DNA of 45,847 nt from an uncultured Clostridia bacterium (GCA_947628085.1 CANQYM010000011.1:1-45847); one strand, 5' to 3'; shown: positions 1 to 9,325, counted from the first letter of the stretch. Numbers and translations: made by a program. Notes: generated by a model not told the origin, from the sequence alone.

Positions 1-1
1 A

Positions 2-598
2 TTATATTCAAAAGGAATTAGTTCAGGAAAAGATTATATAACACTCAATAAAACAATTTTAATTCTAATAACAAAATACGAAATGACAAATTTAAAAGAA
101 ATAAAAAAATTTCATACAGAATGGAAAATAAGAGAAAAGGATTATAGAAAGACGATATTGACAGATGTATTTGAACTACATATAATTGAATTGCCAAAAT
201 TAGAAAAGTTTATTAATAAAAATGAGAAAAAAGAAGAAAAGCTAATGTTATGGGCAAAATTTTTATTAAATCCAGACGGTATGGAGGAAGAAGAAATGAA
301 AGAAAATAAAGATATAAAGAAAGCGAAAGAAGAATTAGATAAAATGAGGCAAGATGAATATGAAGAAAGAATAGCTGAACTAATGGAAAAGAAAATAATG
401 GATGATAAGGCAAGAGAAGCATATGTTTATGAAGAAGGATATGATAAAGGTGTTGCAGAAGGAATCGAACAAGGCATTGAAAACGGTAGAAAAATTGCAA
501 CAAAGGAAATAGCCAAAACTATGCTTGAAGCTGGAGAAAAAATAGAAAACATCATGAAAATAACAGGACTTACAAAAGAAGAAATAGAAGAAATTTAA
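2..598 (+). CDS. Rpn/PD-(D/E)XK nuclease-like transposase-family protein, 5' end cut by window
   Basis: The reading frame is open to the left edge of the window, so the start lies outside and the ATG at 83 is probably internal. What remains is the C-terminal part of the Rpn-type (PD-(D/E)XK nuclease family transposase) proteins. Visible family features are a segment running from LYSKGISSGKDY to the FHTEWKIREKD stretch, then LTDVFELHIIELPKL. A charged coiled-coil-like middle and a tail with YEEGYDKGVAEGIEQGIENG and a predicted short helix-turn-helix-like end (ITGLTKEEIEEI) follow. Known members promote DNA cleavage and RecA-independent recombination. The catalytic N-terminal residues are not in view, so activity cannot be judged. 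Family call is fairly secure; function is inferred. Confidence 0.7.
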   Translation, partial: LYSKGISSGKDYITLNKTILILITKYEMTNLKEIKKFHTEWKIREKDYRKTILTDVFELHIIELPKLEKFINKNEKKEEKLMLWAKFLLNPDGMEEEEMKENKDIKKAKEELDKMRQDEYEERIAELMEKKIMDDKAREAYVYEEGYDKGVAEGIEQGIENGRKIATKEIAKTMLEAGEKIENIMKITGLTKEEIEEI

Positions 599-681
599 AT
601 TTAGAAATAATAAAAATAAAACTATAGAATTAAAAAATAGAGATTTGAATTTTGTTATTCAAACCTCTACTTTTTTGCTTT

Positions 682-1218
682 TTATTCTTTTCCAATTAAA
701 TTTTCCAACATTTTAGGATAAATCTCAGTTGCATTATTATTCCAATTTTCTACTATTTTTTTTGCTTGTTCTTTTGAACCTGCGTTAGCTTGCAAGTCAA
801 AAACGGCTTTATTATTTTCTATAACTTTACATCTAACCCAAAACTCTTTTTCAGAAATAGGAGTATATTCTGCTGAAATAGAAAACTTATCTTTTATATT
901 TTCTAAATTTTCTTTGAATTTGCTATCTACTTGCAATTTTAAAATTCCTGGAATAATTCCTATAGTAAGATTTATTGCTTTTTTACCTTCATCAGTTACT
1001 TCATAAATATCTAAACCTTCTTGATTATATTTTAAAATATAATCATCTTCTAATAAATCTAGTAAAAATTGTTCAAAATAAAAATAATTCATATCTGAAA
1101 TAGAAGTTACTAATTCTAATAATTGATTATGAGCTATAGGCTTTCCAACTTTGTTTAATATATATAAAAGTAAAATTTTACTTTCTGCTAAAGATTGATC
1201 ATCAGAATTTAATTTCAC
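682..1218 (-). CDS. DUF4364 family protein, winged-helix-like putative regulator
   Basis: 178 residues, starting at a GTG preceded by a strong ribosome site (GGAGGA, about 9 nt upstream). The opening LAESKILLLYILNKVGKPI and the pattern EQFLLDLLEDDYI...YEVTDEGKKAI look like a winged helix, with TDEGKKA resembling the turn before the wing. This matches the DUF4364 family of Clostridia, thought to be DNA-binding but of unknown target. It is transcribed divergently from the kinase-like gene at 1375, with an AT-rich gap of about 150 bp that would hold both promoters. No ligand-binding motif is evident. Confidence 0.7.
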   Translation of the reverse strand: MKLNSDDQSLAESKILLLYILNKVGKPIAHNQLLELVTSISDMNYFYFEQFLLDLLEDDYILKYNQEGLDIYEVTDEGKKAINLTIGIIPGILKLQVDSKFKENLENIKDKFSISAEYTPISEKEFWVRCKVIENNKAVFDLQANAGSKEQAKKIVENWNNNATEIYPKMLENLIGKE

Positions 1219-1332
1219 TTTAAGTTCCTCCTTGCAATAAGTACTGTTATTATATCACAGAAATTGAAAAAGTAAATAAATTTATTGCCGAAAGATAAGA
1301 AACTGTGATAGAATATTAATGGAAAATAGTTT

Positions 1333-1374
1333 AAAGGAAGGAAAATATATTTAAAATATTTTGTAAGAATTATA
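1333..1374 (+). promoter_or_regulatory. Ribosome binding site separated from start codon by a hairpin
   Basis: A good Shine-Dalgarno sequence (AAAGGAAGG, 1333-1341) lies 33 nt before the ATG at 1375, too far for normal initiation. Between them is an inverted repeat, AAAATAT (1342-1348) with ATATTTT (1356-1362). Folding it would leave about 12 nt between the SD and the start. Similar arrangements precede the genes at 7904 and 31195. Confidence 0.4.
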
Positions 1375-2718
1375 ATGAAAAAGATTGATATTCATGAAAC
1401 TGTTCAGAAAATGATTGCAAATATTGAAAATGTGCGTGTTAGAGAAGAAATATCTAATCAGGTATCTTCTATTTCTTTGCTATCAACACCGGAAGAATTA
1501 AAGTCACTGCTTGACGCATTTATGAGATATCCAGAAGGACTACAAACTGCTAAGGAAAATTGGGATATCATTTATAATAATGCAAGTGATTCTGCAAGTA
1601 CTATTGCTTTTCTAGCTAAAAGTCCGGATGCAAAAAAAGATATGTTAGAAAGTGTTCCTTTTCTTGTAGATTATGGAAACTATGGTGATATTTCTGAAAT
1701 ATCAAAAGAACTTTCAAAAATAGAAGGCGTAGAAGGCGTTATAGCAGAGAATTTTGAAATATTATTAAAAGAATGTAGAAAAGATGTAGATTATGTTGTT
1801 CTTCCAATGCTAAAAACAGAGCTAGGAAGAAAAAAATTAAAACAACATTTTAATGAAGTAAAACATAAATGTTTTCCAGATATTTTTGATGGAATTTTAA
1901 ATACAAAAGGCTTTTTTAAAATAATTAAAGCTTTAAAGAATATTCCAGAATTTAAAGATGAATATGAAGAATATAGTTATTTTGCACAATTATATGATGA
2001 AATTACTTTAGATGAAGAACCATTACACAGTTTGCAAAGTATTCTTGAAATGCCTGAAGCAGAACAAAAAAGAATTGTTATGAAAACAGATGCTATTTAT
2101 GATAAAGATAGAGAATTTGCTCAGCTAGTTTGTTCAGAAGATAGAGAAGAAAAGAAAATAATCCTTCAAGCAATAGCTAATGGAAATAAATATCGCTTTT
2201 TATCATGTGGATCTTCAAGTTTTGTAATAAGTGCAGGAGACCAAGTAGTAAAACTAAGTGCAGGAAGAAGAAAATATAACATACCATATCATCCAAGAAT
2301 TATGATGCCATACTTTAGAAAAAAATATGATGATGGTACTTGCTTAGAAGTGTTTAATTATGGAATAGTAGATTCTGCAAAAATAACAGATGAAAAATTA
2401 TTAGAAATATATAAAGAACTAGAATCTGCTGGAATTATATGGGGAGATGCAAGAAAAGATAATTTACTTGTGTTAACTAAAGATAATGAAATACCAGATT
2501 TTATAAAAAGCAATAACTTCAATGTATTTGGCTTTTTAGATGATGACAGAGTTTTATCTGAAAATCATGTTGCTTTAAAAAAGGGAGACATTGTAATTTG
2601 CGATTTAGATATGCTATATGTGAAAGGAGATCCAGACTATAGAGAAGGTGTGCTAGATGAAGTTATAGAATCATACATATTTGAGAAAAAAAATAAACTT
2701 CAAAAAGAAGAACGCTAA
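1375..2718 (+). CDS. Protein kinase-like protein with long helical N-terminal region
   Basis: 447 residues. The first ~260 are acidic and probably helical, with no domain I recognise. The C-terminal third has the order of landmarks of a eukaryotic-like kinase fold: a glycine/serine-rich loop (CGSSSF, ~277-282), a lysine strand (QVVKLS), a catalytic-loop-like GDARKDN (~356-362; D then N four residues after the second charged position) and a metal-binding-like ICDLD (~408). This suggests a phosphotransferase or a pseudokinase; the substrate is unknown. It is followed after 16 bp by pepF and probably co-transcribed with it. The start is set by the only ATG in reach of the SD-plus-hairpin leader. 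The kinase assignment rests on motif reading alone. Confidence 0.5.
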   Translation: MKKIDIHETVQKMIANIENVRVREEISNQVSSISLLSTPEELKSLLDAFMRYPEGLQTAKENWDIIYNNASDSASTIAFLAKSPDAKKDMLESVPFLVDYGNYGDISEISKELSKIEGVEGVIAENFEILLKECRKDVDYVVLPMLKTELGRKKLKQHFNEVKHKCFPDIFDGILNTKGFFKIIKALKNIPEFKDEYEEYSYFAQLYDEITLDEEPLHSLQSILEMPEAEQKRIVMKTDAIYDKDREFAQLVCSEDREEKKIILQAIANGNKYRFLSCGSSSFVISAGDQVVKLSAGRRKYNIPYHPRIMMPYFRKKYDDGTCLEVFNYGIVDSAKITDEKLLEIYKELESAGIIWGDARKDNLLVLTKDNEIPDFIKSNNFNVFGFLDDDRVLSENHVALKKGDIVICDLDMLYVKGDPDYREGVLDEVIESYIFEKKNKLQKEER

Positions 2719-2734
2719 GAAGAAAGGATAAACT

Positions 2735-4504
2735 ATGGATAAAAAGTTAGAGTGGAATTTAGAGGAAATATTTAAAAACAAAGAAGAGTTTAATATTGCT
2801 ATTAAAAATTTACGTGAGCTAATTGAAAAAATAAAACAGAGCAAAGGAAAATTATCATCAAGTGTAGATGAAATGTATACTTGCTATAAAAATTTAGAAA
2901 AGGCTTTAGAAATTCATGAAAAAATTTATGGCTATGCTATGCTTAAATATCATAAAGACATGAGTAATCAAGAAAGTATAAAGCTATATAAAATGGCAGA
3001 AGCATTAACTACAGAATTTTCAGAAGCAGAAAGCTTTATTTCACCAGAAATTAGCAAAATAGATGATGAAAAGTTAGAAGAATTTTTAAAAGATAGCAGA
3101 ATGAAGGAATATGAAAAAGTAATAAGAGATATTATGAAGGAAAAAAAGCATATTCTAAGTGAAGAAGTAGAAGGAGTGCTTGCTAAATATTCTGAGATTT
3201 TTTCTACATCAGAAAATGCTTATGATATTTTTACAAATACAGAATTTGACTTTCCAAGCATTAAAGATGAAAACGGAAATGAATTGAAAATGAGCTCAGC
3301 TTTATTTTCAGAATATCTTATGAATAAAAATGAAAGCATTAGAAAGCAAGCTTTTGAATCTATGTATTCTTTATATAAAAAGCACATAAACACAATAACA
3401 GAGCTATATTTATCAAGAGTAAAGCAAAGAGTAATTTCAAGTAAGTTAAGAAATTATGAATCTTCTTTAGATTCTGCTACAAATAATGATGATTCAAATG
3501 TAAAAGTATATGAAACTTTGCTAGAAGAAGTAAACAAAAACTTATATTTAAATCATGAATATATAAAACTAAAAGCAGACTTATTAGGAAAAGAAAAAGT
3601 AAATATGTATGATGTATATGTAAATACTTTAGATGTGGAAAACAAGAAAATAGAATATGAAGAAGCAAAGCAAACTGTATTAGATGCATTAGCTCCAATG
3701 GGAGAAGAATATGTAAATATGCTTAAACATGCTTTTGAAAACAACTGGCTAGATGTATATACAAAAGAAAACAAAATGGGCGGAGCATACAGTATGGGAA
3801 TTCATTCAGTTCATCCTTTTGTTTTATTAAACTATGTAAATTCTTCTAGGGATGTTTCAACAATAGCTCATGAATTAGGGCATTCTATGCATAGTTATTA
3901 TGCAAGTAAAAAGCAAAATGTAATAAATGCAAATTATACTATAATGGTTGCTGAAGTTGCTTCAACAGTTAATGAAATTCTTTTAGCAAATTATTTAATA
4001 AATAAAGAAACAGATAATAAAAAGAAAATGGCATTAATAAATGAGCAATTAGATACTATAAGAGCTACTTTAATAAGGCAAGCAATGTTTGCAGAATTTG
4101 AAAAAGATGTTCATTTTAAAATAGAGGAAGGACAAAATTTAACATCAGAAAATTTAAATCAAATTTATTTTGAATTAGTAAAAAAATATTTTGGAGATTC
4201 TGCAATAATAAATGATGAAATAAAATATGAATGGGCAAGAATTCCTCATTTTTATAGTTGTTTTTATGTTTATAAATATTCAACAGGTATAACTTCAGCA
4301 ATAGTTATAGCAAGTAAAATTTTGTCAGGTGAAAAGGATTATGTTCAAAAATATATTAATATGCTAAGTGAAGGTGGTTCTAAGGATTCTTTAAGTTTAT
4401 TAAAATCAGTAGAAGTAGACTTAGAAGATCCAAATACTTATGAAATAGCATTTGAATATTTTAGAAAAAATTTAAATGAATTAAAAAATTTAATAAAAAA
4501 TTAA
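2735..4504 (+). CDS. pepF: Oligoendopeptidase F (M3 family zinc metallopeptidase)
   Basis: 589 residues, close to the ~600 usual for PepF. It cleaves short peptides in the cytoplasm and has no signal peptide or membrane segment. The zinc site is visible as HELGH at residues 379-383 (STIAHELGHSMHSYYA), followed by the downstream glutamate region (MVAEVASTVNE) and the typical MGGAYSMGIH and IPHFYSCFYVYKYSTG segments that line the M3 active site. The ATG has a good ribosome site (AAGAAAGGA). It follows the kinase-like gene by 16 bp. Nothing looks broken. Confidence 0.95.
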   Translation: MDKKLEWNLEEIFKNKEEFNIAIKNLRELIEKIKQSKGKLSSSVDEMYTCYKNLEKALEIHEKIYGYAMLKYHKDMSNQESIKLYKMAEALTTEFSEAESFISPEISKIDDEKLEEFLKDSRMKEYEKVIRDIMKEKKHILSEEVEGVLAKYSEIFSTSENAYDIFTNTEFDFPSIKDENGNELKMSSALFSEYLMNKNESIRKQAFESMYSLYKKHINTITELYLSRVKQRVISSKLRNYESSLDSATNNDDSNVKVYETLLEEVNKNLYLNHEYIKLKADLLGKEKVNMYDVYVNTLDVENKKIEYEEAKQTVLDALAPMGEEYVNMLKHAFENNWLDVYTKENKMGGAYSMGIHSVHPFVLLNYVNSSRDVSTIAHELGHSMHSYYASKKQNVINANYTIMVAEVASTVNEILLANYLINKETDNKKKMALINEQLDTIRATLIRQAMFAEFEKDVHFKIEEGQNLTSENLNQIYFELVKKYFGDSAIINDEIKYEWARIPHFYSCFYVYKYSTGITSAIVIASKILSGEKDYVQKYINMLSEGGSKDSLSLLKSVEVDLEDPNTYEIAFEYFRKNLNELKNLIKN

Positions 4505-4579
4505 ATTTCACACAGAAAACATAATTATAGTATATAAGTAAATTGTAAATAAAGTTCTAAAAATAGGAGGAAACTTACT

Positions 4580-5260
4580 ATGGCAGATATAACAATATTA
4601 GTAGTAGATGATGAATCTAGAATGAGAAAATTAATTAAGGATTTTTTAATACAAAAGAACTATAACATAATAGAAGCAGAAGATGGAGAAAAGGCGATTT
4701 CAATTTATAATCAAAATAAGGAAAAAATTAGTTTAATTTTGCTAGATGTTATGATGCCAAAGCTTGATGGTTGGTCTGTTTTAAGACAAATTCGCCAAGA
4801 AAATAAAAAAATTCCAATTATTATGCTTACAGCAAGAGCAGAAGAAAATGATGAGCTATTTGGATTTGAACTTGGAGTTGATGAATATATAACAAAACCG
4901 TTTAGTCCTAAAATTTTGGTAGCAAGAGTAGAAGCAATACTTAAAAGATCAAGACCAGAAGAAAAAGAACTAAAAAGCTATGACGGAATAGTTATAGATA
5001 ATGAAGGAAGAACTGTTACTGTTGATGGAAAACAAGTTGAGCTAAGTTTTAGGGAATATGAACTTTTAAAATATTTATTAGATAATGAAAACATAGCTTT
5101 ATCAAGAGACAAAATTTTAAATACTGTTTGGAACTATGATTATTATGGAGATTCAAGAACTATAGATAGTCACATTAAAAAAATTAGACATAAATTAGGT
5201 AAAAAAGGAAAACACATTCAAACAATAAGAGGAATAGGATATAAATTTGAAATAAAATAG
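4580..5260 (+). CDS. OmpR/PhoB-family response regulator
   Basis: 226 residues. A receiver domain (1-~120) has the acidic pocket in VVDDESR, phospho-acceptor Asp in LLDVMMPKLDGW, Thr/Ser position in MLTAR and Lys in ITKPFSP. A C-terminal winged helix (~130-225) contains the usual SFREYELLKYLL and RTIDSHIKKIRHKLG recognition segment and ends RGIGYKFE. A strong AGGAGG site precedes the ATG. The stop codon abuts the GTG/AGGTG leader of the sensor kinase at 5270, so the pair is one operon. The signal and target genes are not apparent; cell-envelope functions are common for this class. Confidence 0.93.
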   Translation: MADITILVVDDESRMRKLIKDFLIQKNYNIIEAEDGEKAISIYNQNKEKISLILLDVMMPKLDGWSVLRQIRQENKKIPIIMLTARAEENDELFGFELGVDEYITKPFSPKILVARVEAILKRSRPEEKELKSYDGIVIDNEGRTVTVDGKQVELSFREYELLKYLLDNENIALSRDKILNTVWNYDYYGDSRTIDSHIKKIRHKLGKKGKHIQTIRGIGYKFEIK

Positions 5261-5269
5261 GTGAAATTT

Positions 5270-6781
5270 ATGCAAAAAAAAATATTAAAATCAGTACGTG
5301 CTAAACTTTTTTTTACATTGTGTATTGTAATTTTTATGATTATAGCTTTTTTTGTAGTAATTAATAATGCTGTATTAGAAGCTTTATATTACTATTCAAA
5401 AAATAATGTATTATTAGATACTTATAGTTATATAAATGAAAATTTATCAGATATATTAGATGAAGAGAAAAAAGAAAAATATGAATTAGAATTAGAAAAA
5501 ATAGCTGTTAATAATAGTTTTGAAATACTTTTACTAAATAATGAAGAACTAGTTTATGCAACTAATAAAAATTATTTATCAGAATTCGAAAATATAGAAG
5601 ACATTAAATATGAGGTGAAATATAGTATTTTTAATAAATCAGACATAATGTATTCAAAGGATAAAAGCAGTATTAGAAAAATAAATGATAGAAAAAATGG
5701 AATAACATATGTTCTTTTAAAATCTACTCTAGAAAATAATTATAGCTTATATATAAGAATGCCAATTACACCTATTCAAGATAGTGCTAGCATTTCTAAT
5801 AGATTTATTGTAGTAATGGGATTTGCAGCTATTATTATGGGTGGAATTGCGATTACTTTTATTACTCAAAAGTTTACAAAACCAATAGAAGAACTAAACG
5901 ATATTGCTAATGAAATGAGCAATTTAAATTTTAAAAGAAAATATAGAATAAATGATAGTCAAGATGAGATTAATGAACTTGGAAAAAGTATAAATACATT
6001 ATCAGATAAATTGGAAGATACTATACAAAAGTTAAAATTAAATAATGTAGAACTAGAAAGAGATATAGAAGAAAAATCTAAAATAGATGAAATGAGAAGA
6101 CAATTTATTTCAGATGTTTCTCATGAACTCAAAACACCAATTGCTTTAATTCAAGGGTATGCAGAAGGATTAGTAGAAAATGTAAACACAGATGATGAAA
6201 ATAGAAAATTTTATGCAGATGTAATTTTAGATGAAGCAAATAAGATGGATAAATTAGTAAAACGACTTTTAGAGCTAATGAAATTAGAATATGAAGACAG
6301 AAAATTTAATGATAAAAAGTTTAATTTAGTAGAATTAATTGATGAAGTAATAAAAAATTCAAAAGTTGTTTTATCAGAAAATAATATTGATGTTGAATTT
6401 AATAATAGTGAAGTTGTGAATGTTTATGCAGATGATTTTTACATAGAGCAAGTCGTAACAAACTACTTTACAAATGCTATAAAAAATGTAAGTGAAGTAG
6501 ATGGAAAAAAGAAAATTAAAATAGGAATAAAAAAAGGAAAAGAAGAAGGCAAACTAAGAGTTACTGTTTTTAATACTGGAAGTAAAATTGATGAAGAAAA
6601 CCTAAATAGAATTTGGACTAGATTTTACAAAATTGATGAATCTAGAGACCGTTCTAAAGGTGGAACTGGAATAGGTTTGGCTTTAGTAAAAGCAATTATG
6701 ACTAAGTATAAGAGCAAATATGGTGTAACAAATAAAAAAGATGGGGTAGAGTTTTATTTTGAAATTCAATCTGCGAAATGA
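5270..6781 (+). CDS. Membrane sensor histidine kinase
   Basis: About 503 residues from the ATG at 5270, which has AGGTG at a proper distance; a GTG at 5261 in the same frame is less likely. It has an N-terminal transmembrane helix (~15-35), an extracellular sensor of ~125 residues, a second helix (~180-200), HAMP linker (KFTKPIEELNDIANEMSNL), HisKA with FISDVSHELKTPIALIQGY (H-box) and HATPase with YFTNAIKN (N box) and GGTGIGLALVKAIM (G2 box). Its partner is the regulator just upstream. Extracellular domain has no recognised ligand motif. Confidence 0.93.
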   Translation: MQKKILKSVRAKLFFTLCIVIFMIIAFFVVINNAVLEALYYYSKNNVLLDTYSYINENLSDILDEEKKEKYELELEKIAVNNSFEILLLNNEELVYATNKNYLSEFENIEDIKYEVKYSIFNKSDIMYSKDKSSIRKINDRKNGITYVLLKSTLENNYSLYIRMPITPIQDSASISNRFIVVMGFAAIIMGGIAITFITQKFTKPIEELNDIANEMSNLNFKRKYRINDSQDEINELGKSINTLSDKLEDTIQKLKLNNVELERDIEEKSKIDEMRRQFISDVSHELKTPIALIQGYAEGLVENVNTDDENRKFYADVILDEANKMDKLVKRLLELMKLEYEDRKFNDKKFNLVELIDEVIKNSKVVLSENNIDVEFNNSEVVNVYADDFYIEQVVTNYFTNAIKNVSEVDGKKKIKIGIKKGKEEGKLRVTVFNTGSKIDEENLNRIWTRFYKIDESRDRSKGGTGIGLALVKAIMTKYKSKYGVTNKKDGVEFYFEIQSAK

Positions 6782-6836
6782 GGTTTAAATTTAAAATTGA
6801 ATTAAAACTTATTTATATTAAAAAAATAATTTAAAT

Positions 6837-7018
6837 AATGTCTATAATATCAAAATGAATGAGAGCTTCGCTTTTGAAAACAATTGAGGTAGAATTGCTT
6901 AATACACTTTATGGAAAGAGTTCATCTCCTGATGGAAGGGTGCCATAAAATGCTATTTAGCAATTCTACGAAAATTGTTTGAACAAGAAGCTTGAATGAA
7001 TTTTTATATTATAGGCAT
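6837..7018 (+). ncRNA. Candidate structured RNA: ~180-nt long hairpin, class unknown
   Basis: In the 450-bp gap between the sensor kinase and sortase the two halves pair over most of their length. Outer arms run AATGTCTATAATAT (6837-6850) against ATATTATAGGCATT (7005-7018), with a U-G wobble. Next come a symmetric internal loop, AGCTTC/GAAGCT, AAACAATT/AATTGTTT, a perfect 11-bp arm GTAGAATTGCT (6889-6899)/AGCAATTCTAC (6958-6968), then TTTATGG/CCATAAA and a CATC-TCCT-GATG tip. The wobble pair and internal loops favour an RNA over a simple DNA palindrome. The general outline (closing stem, bubble, terminal stem, ~180 nt) is reminiscent of 6S RNA, but I do not recognise conserved bases. A miniature transposable element with long terminal inverted repeats is the alternative. 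Strand is a guess. Confidence 0.4.
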
Positions 7019-7231
7019 TACTTTTTATAGTTTTTAAAATTTTTTAATAAATTTTAAAAAAGTACTTTACAAAATAAAAAAATGGTAGTAATATAATACA
7101 AATTTATTTCAATAAATTTTTTATCTTGAGGTCATTTTTCTAGACCTAAAAAATTCAAACTTTAAAATTTAATAACGAAAAGAGGTGAGAAACATTTTTA
7201 TTTTGAACTTTTAAAAAACAAAATTAAGATA

Positions 7232-7816
7232 ATGTTTTTCTGTTTTAATATTTTTATAATTTTAGCTAATAGCTTTTCAAACAATGTAAAAGCAGAAAAA
7301 AATTATCTAATCACAAATGAAATTTTAAATTGCAATGTAGTAACAAACAGTGAAAATATATCAAATATTGCGGTGGAAAATGACTTATTTAACATTGATA
7401 ATTTAAATGTAGCTAAAGAAAACAATGAAAATATAAGTAAAGAATGGAAATTAGAAATTCCAAAAATCAGTTTATCAGCAAATATTTCAGAAGGAACGAG
7501 TAAAGAAATACTAAATGAATACATAGGTCATTTTGAGGAAAGCAGTAAAACTTATGGAAATGTATGTTTAGCAAGTCACAATAGAGGTTACAAAGTAAAT
7601 TATTTTGCTAGAATAAAGGAACTAGAAATTGGAGATAAAATTTATTATACATATAACAATAATAAAAAAACATATGTTGTTACTTCAAAAACAATTATAA
7701 AAGATACTGATTGGAAAATGCTAGAAAACACTAAAGATAATCGTATAACTCTTATAACGTGTGTAGAAAATGAACCACAATATAGGAGATGCATACAAGC
7801 ATTAGAATATGAATAA
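7232..7816 (+). CDS. Sortase (class D-like transpeptidase)
   Basis: 194 residues. The C-terminal half is a sortase: catalytic His116 in NVCLASHNRG, Cys177 in ITLITCVEN, and Arg in QYRRCI. It would anchor LPXTG-bearing proteins to the wall, and the next gene encodes an LPVTG protein. The N-terminus is a hydrophobic signal/anchor (FIILANSFS). The start is uncertain: ATG 7232 has no nearby ribosome site, the only good SD (GAGGTG at 7183-7188) is ~45 nt away across a weak hairpin (7200-7224), and the upstream codons in frame (KNKIKI) would give the positive n-region the signal lacks, but no normal start codon exists there. The preceding 150 bp also contain an AGGTC/GACCT hairpin. Confidence 0.8.
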   Translation: MFFCFNIFIILANSFSNNVKAEKNYLITNEILNCNVVTNSENISNIAVENDLFNIDNLNVAKENNENISKEWKLEIPKISLSANISEGTSKEILNEYIGHFEESSKTYGNVCLASHNRGYKVNYFARIKELEIGDKIYYTYNNNKKTYVVTSKTIIKDTDWKMLENTKDNRITLITCVENEPQYRRCIQALEYE

Positions 7817-7861
7817 AAATATTAGAAATTAAATATTCAATAACTAAAATATTAAATAAAG

Positions 7862-7903
7862 AAAGGAGATTTTGCTTAAAAAATTTAAGCAAATAAAATT
7901 TAA
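7862..7903 (+). promoter_or_regulatory. Ribosome binding site bridged to start codon by a perfect 10-bp hairpin
   Basis: AAAGGAG (7862-7868) is 35 nt upstream of the ATG at 7904. Between them is a perfect hairpin, TTTGCTTAAA (7871-7880) and TTTAAGCAAA (7884-7893) with a 3-nt loop. Folding leaves about 12 nt between SD and ATG, which would permit initiation. The hairpin may also make translation depend on folding or temperature. Confidence 0.5.
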
Positions 7904-9202
7904 ATGAAAAAAATTATAACTATAAGTTTATTATTATTAATATTAGTGAGTACATTTTATAATAGTTTTGCTTTCGAACTAGGAGAAAAAGACTTAAAAT
8001 TATTAAAAACATGTGAAGCATATTTAAAACTTTTTGACACAGAAAAAGAAGTGCCATTTGTAGTTTATCAAAAAGATGGAAAAAATTATCCAGCATATTG
8101 CTTAGATCCTGATTATGCAGGAATAGGAACAAATGGAGTAGGAGAATATAGTGTAGATTTCACTGGAAAATTAGAAGATGAAAATATGTGGAAAGCAATA
8201 ATAAATGGTTATCCATATAAAACACCACAAGAATTGGGTGTAGCAAACGAAGATGAGGCTTATACAGCAACTAAATATGCAGTATATGTTTTAAAAGGAA
8301 GCTGGGGTGCATCAGCATGTGAACCAGTAGACACAGAAGCTGGAAGAAGAACATATCAAGCTTATTTAAAAATAATAGAAAATGCCAAAAAATCCACAGA
8401 AACACTTAAAGATAACAACAAAATTTCTGTAAAACCACTTTTTGAAGATTGGGAAGCAGATAACTTAGGTTATGCTAGTAAAATTTATACAATAGATACA
8501 AAATTAACAAATGGAACTTATAATGTAAAAATTAATGAAAAATTGCCAGAAGGAAGCAAAATAACTGATGAACAAAATAAAGAAAAAAATTCTTTTAAAA
8601 TTAATGAGAAGTTTAAGGTATTAATTCCTATTGAAAAATTGAAAGAAGATGTTAATTTCACTATAAATATTACTGCAGATTTAGAAACTAAGCCTGTTGT
8701 TTATGGAAAAACAAGTTTGGAAGAAAGACAAAATTATGGAATTGCTGGATATATGAATGAGGCAAGTTCTACTTCTTATAAAGAAAATTGTTCAAAAAAT
8801 ATTACTAAGTTAAGCATAATTAAAAAAGAATATGGAAGTGAAAAAAGATTAGCTAATGTAAAATTTAATTTATTAGATTCAAATAAAAACATAATAAAAG
8901 AAAATTTATCAACAAATGAAAATGGAGAAATTTCTATTGAAGAAATTATGCCAGGAAGATATTATATTCAAGAAGTTGAAACATTAGAAGGATATAATTT
9001 ATATGAAGATTTGATTCCAGTAGATATTAAACTTAATGAAGAAATTGAAATCGTTGTAAATAATGCTTTAAAAACAAGTTCAGAAATAACAAGTGAAGTA
9101 AATACAATTGAAGTGCTTCAAAAAGAAACAGAAATAGAAATAGAGAAAGAAACAGAAACAAAAAATATAGTAACTAAAAAATTGCCAGTAACTGGATATT
9201 AA
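7904..9202 (+). CDS. Secreted surface protein: thioester-like domain, Cna-B repeat, C-terminal LPVTG
   Basis: 432 residues with a clear signal peptide (MKKIITISLLLLILVSTFYN). Residues ~25-170 resemble thioester adhesin domains: the reactive-type Cys66 sits in YCLDPDY, but the partner position in ATKYAVYV is Lys124 where family members have Gln, so the Cys-Gln bond is probably absent. A middle domain (~180-300) is followed by a Cna-B/SpaA-type fold (~302-390; ANVKFNLLD, GRYYIQEVETLEGY). The protein ends KKLPVTGY and stops: the LPXTG sorting motif is there, but the hydrophobic helix and charged tail that should follow are missing. No downstream frame restores them. It lies behind a sortase gene, so substrate-enzyme pairing is likely, yet anchoring by the standard route is doubtful. 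Confidence 0.8.
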   Translation: MKKIITISLLLLILVSTFYNSFAFELGEKDLKLLKTCEAYLKLFDTEKEVPFVVYQKDGKNYPAYCLDPDYAGIGTNGVGEYSVDFTGKLEDENMWKAIINGYPYKTPQELGVANEDEAYTATKYAVYVLKGSWGASACEPVDTEAGRRTYQAYLKIIENAKKSTETLKDNNKISVKPLFEDWEADNLGYASKIYTIDTKLTNGTYNVKINEKLPEGSKITDEQNKEKNSFKINEKFKVLIPIEKLKEDVNFTINITADLETKPVVYGKTSLEERQNYGIAGYMNEASSTSYKENCSKNITKLSIIKKEYGSEKRLANVKFNLLDSNKNIIKENLSTNENGEISIEEIMPGRYYIQEVETLEGYNLYEDLIPVDIKLNEEIEIVVNNALKTSSEITSEVNTIEVLQKETEIEIEKETETKNIVTKKLPVTGY

Positions 9203-9325
9203 TTTTAATAGAATAACAATTTAGATAGATTAAATAGCTTAAATAAATTGAGGTGTAAATAATTGAAAAGATAGCCATAAAGTAGTATAATAATATTATG
9301 TTAATCTAATGAAGGGAATTCATAA

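Noticed and set aside
7181..7231. A -1 or +1 frameshift joining a leader frame to the sortase
   Set aside because: The frame offset would require -1 near a TTT-TAA, but no standard slippery heptamer is present; the start is left unresolved instead.
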